This document shows positions 18,030 to 23,911 of a DNA stretch of 23,911 nt, one piece after another; the first letter of the stretch is position 1; every line of letters begins with the position of its first letter. The stretch comes from Balamuthia mandrillaris. Lineage: Eukaryota; Discosea; Longamoebia; Balamuthiidae. The notes under the pieces are model-generated. The model saw nothing but the letters and a program-made list of their open reading frames with translations. It was not told the origin of the DNA and made no database searches. Made by a program: the position numbers and the translations under genes. The stretch is from assembly GCA_031835245.1 (NCBI GenBank), contig JAVKOQ010000244.1:55001-78911 (forward strand). The letters are read 5' to 3'.

Positions 18030-20140
18030 TTAGAAGCTTCCTTTCGGCAAAAACTCTCGCTGATAACGAGCCGCTTGTTCCTTGCCAACGGTCGTCTCCA
18101 ACAAATGATCCCAACACGCCATTCGGATCCTCTCTCCCGTTAACGGGCTGTCCAGCCTGAAATACTCGTCGCCCAAACCGACATCCGCTCTGGCCGCTTG
18201 GATGGCGTGACGAATGGCCCAAAAGCAACTCGCTCCCAAGAAGAGGGGAGGCTCGCCGATGGCACGACTCGAGTGGACGGCTTTGGCGTTCTTGGAGTCT
18301 CTCATGAGGTAGACGTTGAGCTGCCGCGGAATGTCATCGGCGGAAGGGATCTTGTAGGCGCCAGGTCCGTTCGTCTTCAGGTAACCCGGCCGCGCCCATT
18401 TGTCTGTTAAACGAAAGAGGGTCAAGTTTTGGTATGAAAGAAAGAAAGGGAGAAAGGAGAAAAGATGCACTTACGTTCACGATCGCCCCAGACCAACTCC
18501 TCGATGGTAGACCATCCCAAGCCTTGTACAAACGCTCCTTCAATCTGGCCAATATCAACCGCTGGGTTCAAGCTGGCGCCAACATCCATCACTATATCCG
18601 TTCTGCGACTCCTCCAATCTCCCGTCAAGGTGTCCACCTCCACTTCTGTGGCTGCCATTCCCGTCGTGAAGTAGCTAAAGGGTGTTCCCTCGCGTGTCTC
18701 AAAGGTAAAGCCAGAGACAGGCACTTTGTAGAAGCCCTGTGCTGTCAGGCTGGTGCGATCAAAGTAGGCAGCTGTGGCCAAGTCAGCTAGAGAGGTGGAG
18801 GAACCCAGTTTTTTGCGGTATGGCTCCAGTCTTTCTTTTAGCTGGATAAAGAAGAGGATACGGTCAAATGTGATTTTGCAAGTGGAAAAAAAAAAAAGAA
18901 AAAAGAAACATACCTCTCTGCAAGCCATTTGAGTGGCCATGCCATACAGGTCAGATCCCATGGAAGCAGCGGTGGCAGAAGCGTTCGGAATCTTATCAGA
19001 GGCCGTCTCAGAGATGTACACGTCCTTTAGAGGGATACCCAACTCATGAGCTGCTACTTGGCATACTTTGGTGTGAAGGCCTTGTCCCATTTCGACACCG
19101 CCGTGTGTTATCAGCACCGTTCCATCCGTGTATACGTGCACTTTATTTGTGTTGAACGTTAGAACAGGATTCAAGATGAGAGAGAGAGAAGAGAAAAGTA
19201 AAGAACGTATGATAAGAATAAGCACAAAGAAAGAATAAAACGTACCCATAGCAGTTCCTTGATTCAAGAAAGTGGCAGTAAACGCAATGCCAAACTTTGA
19301 CGGTAATACCGACATTCCTCTCTTCTTCCACCGATTCTCCCTGTTGAACTTCTCCACTTCTTTCCATCTCTCCTCATATTGACTCACCTCCATCACTTGC
19401 CTCCAAAGCTCTTTCATGCGAACGTCCACTTTTTGACCGTAATGCGTCACGTCATCATCGTTATAAAGATTTCTTTCTCGAACGACGTGAGGAGGAAGCT
19501 TCAGAGCATGAGCCACGTGTTCGATGCAAGCCTCTGCCACCATCATGCCTTGTGGTCCTCCAAAGCCACGAAAAGCTGTGTTGGAGACCAAGTTTGTTTT
19601 GCATACGCGACCGGTGGCTTTGAGATAGGGAACATAGTAGGAGTTGTCGCAGTGAAAGAGAGCGCGGTCCAATACCGGCCAACTCAAGTCGTGGTAGTTG
19701 CCACCGTTGCTTTTATTTTAATGAATTCAGGGTTAGATAATAAACGAATAAGAAAGCTGATAAAAAGATATGTACTTGAAGAGAGAGACATCCATGGCTT
19801 GAATTTTGCCATCGTTAGTGAAGCCAACTTTGTAGTTGCCTTGGAACGGATGACGCTTTCCTGTATACAGCATGTCCTCATCACGTGCTGTATTTTTTGT
19901 TAGTTTTGGTTGGGTTCAACAACCATGGAACAACAGAAAAGGGAACAAACGTACATAACAGAAGACGAACAGGCCGATTTTGATGGTAAGCTGCAACAGC
20001 AGCACAGCAAGCAAAGTTGATGTTTTGGGTTTCTTTGCCACCAAATCCTCCTCCTATTCTTCTTACTGAACAAGCGACCTTGTGTTCCGGTATTCCTATG
20101 TTAAATTTGTTTCAGTTATTCATTTTCTTCCTCAAGAAGA

Positions 20141-20177
<37 letters not shown>

Positions 20178-22115
20178 GAACGTACCTAATACAGAAGCAA
20201 CAGTCTTTTGCGTCTTGAAAGTGTTCTGTGTGGAGGACAAGACCTTAAACTCCGTGTCAAGCGGATAGACAATGCTGACCTGGGGTTCAAAGTAGAAATG
20301 CTCTTGTCCTCCGATATGAATCTGCCCTTCCACTACTGCTCCTTTGCCACCTTTAGAAAGTTCTTGAAACTGTTTTTCAAGCTCTTTGTCGTCTCCACCT
20401 TTCCAACTGCGAATAGTGTGTTCGTTGGGAAAGAAAGAATTCTTGGCTCGAGCTTCGTTGATGGAGAAGATGGCGTCGTCATTGATGTGGTGACCTTTCT
20501 TCACGGGAGCATACTTCACTTTTATCTGCGGAAAATAAAAGTTTGTTAAAAAGCATTATAAAAAAACAAAAACAAAAACAAACCTTGGAAGCAGCAAGCC
20601 TGGCATCATGTTCATTCTCAGCAACGACTACAGCGATTGGCTGTCCCACACAACTCACTATCTCGCTTGCAAACAGTTCCTCATCCTTTACTATATCTCC
20701 ATGTACGTTCTTTCCAGGCACGTCTCTATGCGTATATACTCCCTTGATCGTTCCCAAAAATTTCTTTCTTCCCTCTTCATCCACTTCCATGATGGCACTC
20801 AAGTCCAATCCCTCCACGCGTGCATAAGGATGAGAGCTTGTCACGAGAGAAGCATAGAGCTCTTGTGGATGGGGAGCAACGTCGTCGGTAAAGACGGCCT
20901 CACCGGTAACTTGTCGTTCGGAGGACATGTGAACTGCGGGACGACCCACCACTGAAGATGAGGATTGGTAGACTTGGTTGCCAGTTGCTTCTGGAAGCTC
21001 GTCTATTTCAGAAAGAGAACGAGCACCTATTTACAAAGAAGAAAAATGAGAAACCATAAGAGAAACAAGATATTAAAGTAGAGAGAGTAAAGAACATACC
21101 AGAAAGATAAGAAGGTGGAAGCTCGACGCCAATCTGCTGGGACACATCCAACCAATACTTATACAGCATGCTCAACGCCAATGCCGTTCGGTACTCCGCC
21201 ATTCCTCCTGGCGTGTTCTCTCCCAAAAGCATTTCCTCTCTCATAACCTTTAAAGCCTCGTTCAGAGTGTTCTCTGACCACGTTTTGCCGTTCAAATATT
21301 TCTCCGTGTTGGGAGCAGTTGTTGTGAATGGGGCCATTCCACCAAATGACAAAGAAGCATTAGTGATCTGGCGTGTCGCTGGATCAACTTTCATGCTTAT
21401 CGCTAGCGTGATAGATGTTAGTTTTGATAAGGATGTAAGAATACAAAAGCATAAGAAACAGAAGTAGAAGAAGAACAAGAAGAACAAGGAAACAGAAAAC
21501 ATACCTGCATTCACAATGGCAATATCATCCTCTCTTCTGCGTGATTGTTTATAGGCTCTAACATACTGATGCTTCTCATTCAACGGGACAGTGACCTTCG
21601 CAACCACTTCCTCCGCCCTCAATTCTGTCTTTCTGTATCCTCTATGAAAGAAGTCTCGGGCAGAGACAACTCTCTCCTCGATATCATCACTCTTACCATG
21701 CTTTCCGTCTTTCTTCTTCAACAAATGGAAACGAGCGTCCAAGGCTATCCAAACAGGATTCAAGTCCGAAATGGGTGACGCCGTGACGATGTTGCCTCCA
21801 AGACATGCTGTGTTACGAATGGAAGTTCCTGAGAACCACCGCAATTGGTCTATAATGGCCTGAATGGTTCTAACTTGGTGGGCTTTGGAAGAATCGTTGA
21901 CAAGAGCGCTCTTGTGACGTTCAAGAGCGGCCCAAAGATCGGATAAGCTGAGCACGGAACCGATTTCGAGTGTTTGGTCGTTGGCACTGAAGGTTTTGAG
22001 CTCTTCGATGTGGAAAGGGCTAATGAGCACTGGGTAGTGTTTCCTTGCGAACCGTTGTTCGATACCCACTTAATTTTCAAAAACATAAGCTTTTAGCAAA
22101 GGGAGAGCAAGAGGG

Positions 22116-22147
<32 letters not shown>

Positions 22148-23635
22148 TTCAGAGTTGCCAACGACATATTTGGTAGTGGAGTGGTCGGGATAGAAGGCTG
22201 CCAGCAAAAGAAGATCCTTCAACGAGGAAGGAGCGAACCAGGCAGCTCTGTCTCCCTTCATGAATAAGGGCTCTCTCTTATATTCTTTCATTTCCTCCAA
22301 AGCTGCCTGAATTTGTGCATTTGGTCTTAACGCTTCGTCTAACTGTTGTCGTTCTGTTGTTTTCAGTCAGTGACACAAAATAAGGAGAAAGAAGAAAGCA
22401 GGAAGAAGATAGGAGAAACCTTCAGGAGAAGTGTGATCAGAAGATAAAGAGCGAAGGGCATCAAGAATGGGACGATAACCAGTGCATCGGCACAAGTTGC
22501 CATCAATACTCTTCTCCAATTGATGAAAAGTGGGACGTGGATTGTTGGCGAGCGTGCTGTGAACAGACATTACGAAGCCTGGTGTACAGAAACCGCTATA
22601 GAAACGAAAAAGAGAAAGGGGTTGATTAAATGGTCAAATGCCAAAAAACGAACAAAGAGCAGGGAAGCCTGATGTGAGATAAAAGCAGAGAGAAGCAGAG
22701 AACAAGTACCATTGAGAAGCAAATAGATGAGCCATCTTCTCTTGAGCAGGATGAAGTCCCGTTCCGCCAGCTCTGGTGCTTCCCAACCCTTCCACAGTGG
22801 TCACATGCATGCCATCCACGTGACAGATGGGCACTAGACAGGAGTTCAATGCCTTGTGGACCAACTTCTTTTGTCCTTGCCCGTTGATGGTTTGCCACTC
22901 GGACACAGTGACGGTGCACGCTCCGCAGCCACCCTCCCCGCAGGCCAGTTTCGTGCCAGTCAATCCTTCTCTGTATTGTGTTCATGAGTTTGTTGTTTGC
23001 TTACCACGTAGGATAGGGAAAAAATAAAGAAAGCATAACGCAGAAAAACAGAAAGAAGAAGAAGAAGGAAGAAAAGTACAAGAAGAGAGAACGAGAGAGA
23101 GAGAGAGAACGAGAGAACGAGAGAACGAGAGAGAGAGAAAGAGAAACGACGAAAGAGAAACGGTGACGAAAGAGAGCAGAGAGCAGAGAGCAGAGAAAAG
23201 CGTAAAAAGAAATTACTACCTTCGAAGAAAGTCGATTAGAGTGGTGTCCGGCTGCACTTGGCCTGCCGTGAGGACGTGTTTGCGGCCGTTCACCCAAAAG
23301 ACCATCCTTCTGGAGTAGTCGTTGGCCACCTCGGCAACCGGGCGAAGCGACGAGGCTCCAAAAGGTTGTGCGGGGGAGACGGAGGAGGAAGAGGAGTAAA
23401 ACTTTTTGGTTTGGTGGCGGGAGAGGAGAGAAGAAGGAGTAGTGGTTGCAGAAGCAGAAGAAGAGGACAACGATCTGGTTTGGTGACGACGTAGCAAAGA
23501 AGAAGAAGAAGAAGAAGAGGTGTTGCTGTGGTTCCTCCTACGGCAGAAAGCAAGTGTGTTGCCGCATCGATTCGATGATGAAGTCGGAGAAGAAGTAGAA
23601 GAAGAAGAAAGGGCCTTTCTGGAGGCTTTCAACAT
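18030..23635 (-). CDS. XDH: Xanthine dehydrogenase/oxidase with N-terminal extension
   Basis: Fourteen minus-strand exons: 23635-23220, 22970-22710, 22595-22420, 22353-22147, 22068-21505, 21402-21100, 21026-20584, 20525-20186, 20095-19955, 19887-19776, 19709-19246, 19140-18914, 18841-18475, 18403-18030; all in phase, 1,464 residues (human 1,333). It oxidises hypoxanthine to xanthine to urate. Domains in order: first [2Fe-2S] cluster Cys149, 154, 157, 183 (CGEGGCGAC); second cluster CGFCTPG and CRC (226, 229, 261, 263); FAD domain from about 310 with VVGNSEVGIE; molybdopterin domain with Q864 (GGQEHFYFE), GGGFGGKE (E925), LDRALF (R1003), FRGFGGPQG (R1035), [11 protein letters not shown] and GEPPLFLG (catalytic E1391). 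The purine-binding Glu and Arg indicate xanthine dehydrogenase rather than aldehyde oxidase. Residues 1-110 are an unusual Ser/Arg-rich extension resembling a presequence. It converges on the channel gene, 90 bases between stops. Confidence 0.96.
20140..20174 (-). repeat. (GA)n microsatellite in XDH intron 8
   Basis: GA dinucleotides on the plus strand, CT on the sense strand, inside the intron 20185-20096. A similar run is at about 22114-22142 in intron 4, and XDH intron 1 (23219-22971) has a GA-rich stretch at about 23086-23150. Confidence 0.88.
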
Positions 23636-23911
23636 TTTTTTTTCTGAATTTTAATCGGAACAAGAAAAAAAAAAAGAAATATTTCAATATAAATAAATAA
23701 TGCAGAACGTTTGAATAAAGGGGTACGGAATAGGGAAGGGGAGAGGAGGGGAGGAGGGGAGAGAGGAAAAAAGAGACCTTACAGGGACGGCGCCGCTTAT
23801 CCTTGTTCTCTTCCTTTTCGTTTTTTGCTATATTTCAATTTTTTGAATTTTTTATAACGTCTTAATATAGACATGGGAAAAATCAAATTACTATATAAAG
23901 TAATGATGTGA
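23636..23911. promoter_or_regulatory. Presumed XDH upstream region
   Basis: AT-rich sequence upstream of the XDH start on the minus strand. 23636-23700 has A/T runs directly before the ATG, 23715-23775 is purine-rich, and 23815-23905 is AT-rich with TATA-like words (TATATAAAG near 23890 on the plus strand). No coding potential is seen. Individual promoter elements cannot be assigned. Confidence 0.4.

Overview
The window is nuclear DNA from an intron-rich protist. Six of seven protein genes are split by about 52 short GT-AG introns of roughly 58 to 410 bases, and I joined their exons by hand with the reading phase conserved at every junction. A true tyrosine kinase beside a COG5 subunit, a purine-degradation enzyme and a bacterial-type GH8 hydrolase, all tightly packed, fits an amoebozoan, perhaps of the Acanthamoeba/Balamuthia type. 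That assignment is inference; no rRNA or organelle marker is present.

Layout: (1) 1-1608, plus: 3' part of a family 8 glycoside hydrolase, cut by the window edge. (2) 1815-2983, minus: NAA20, catalytic subunit of the NatB N-terminal acetyltransferase, five exons. (3) 3554-3625, minus: tRNA-His(GTG), followed by a run of 18 T. (4) 3626-4344: no assignable gene. (5) 4345-7168, minus: a seven-exon gene whose joined reading frame gives an N-terminal YEATS domain (histone acyl-lysine reader), a SAM-like helical module and a C-terminal tyrosine kinase; this is the most unusual object here. (6) 7449-11858, plus: COG5 of the Golgi tethering complex, 14 exons. (7) 11961-12698, plus: intronless SET-domain methyltransferase. 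(8) 13068-17939, plus: MscS-family mechanosensitive channel with paired EF-hands, 13 exons. (9) 18030-23635, minus: xanthine dehydrogenase, 14 exons, with an N-terminal extension of about 110 residues that resembles a mitochondrial presequence.

The genes are individually regulated eukaryotic units, not an operon. The kinase gene and COG5 are divergent and share a 280-base spacer holding a four-copy degenerate repeat. The GH8/NAA20 and channel/XDH pairs converge. Introns carry long simple repeats that are nearly always pyrimidine-rich on the sense strand, so (GA)n appears on the plus strand in minus genes and (CT)n in plus genes. A 90-base nearly perfect hairpin lies between NAA20 and the tRNA.
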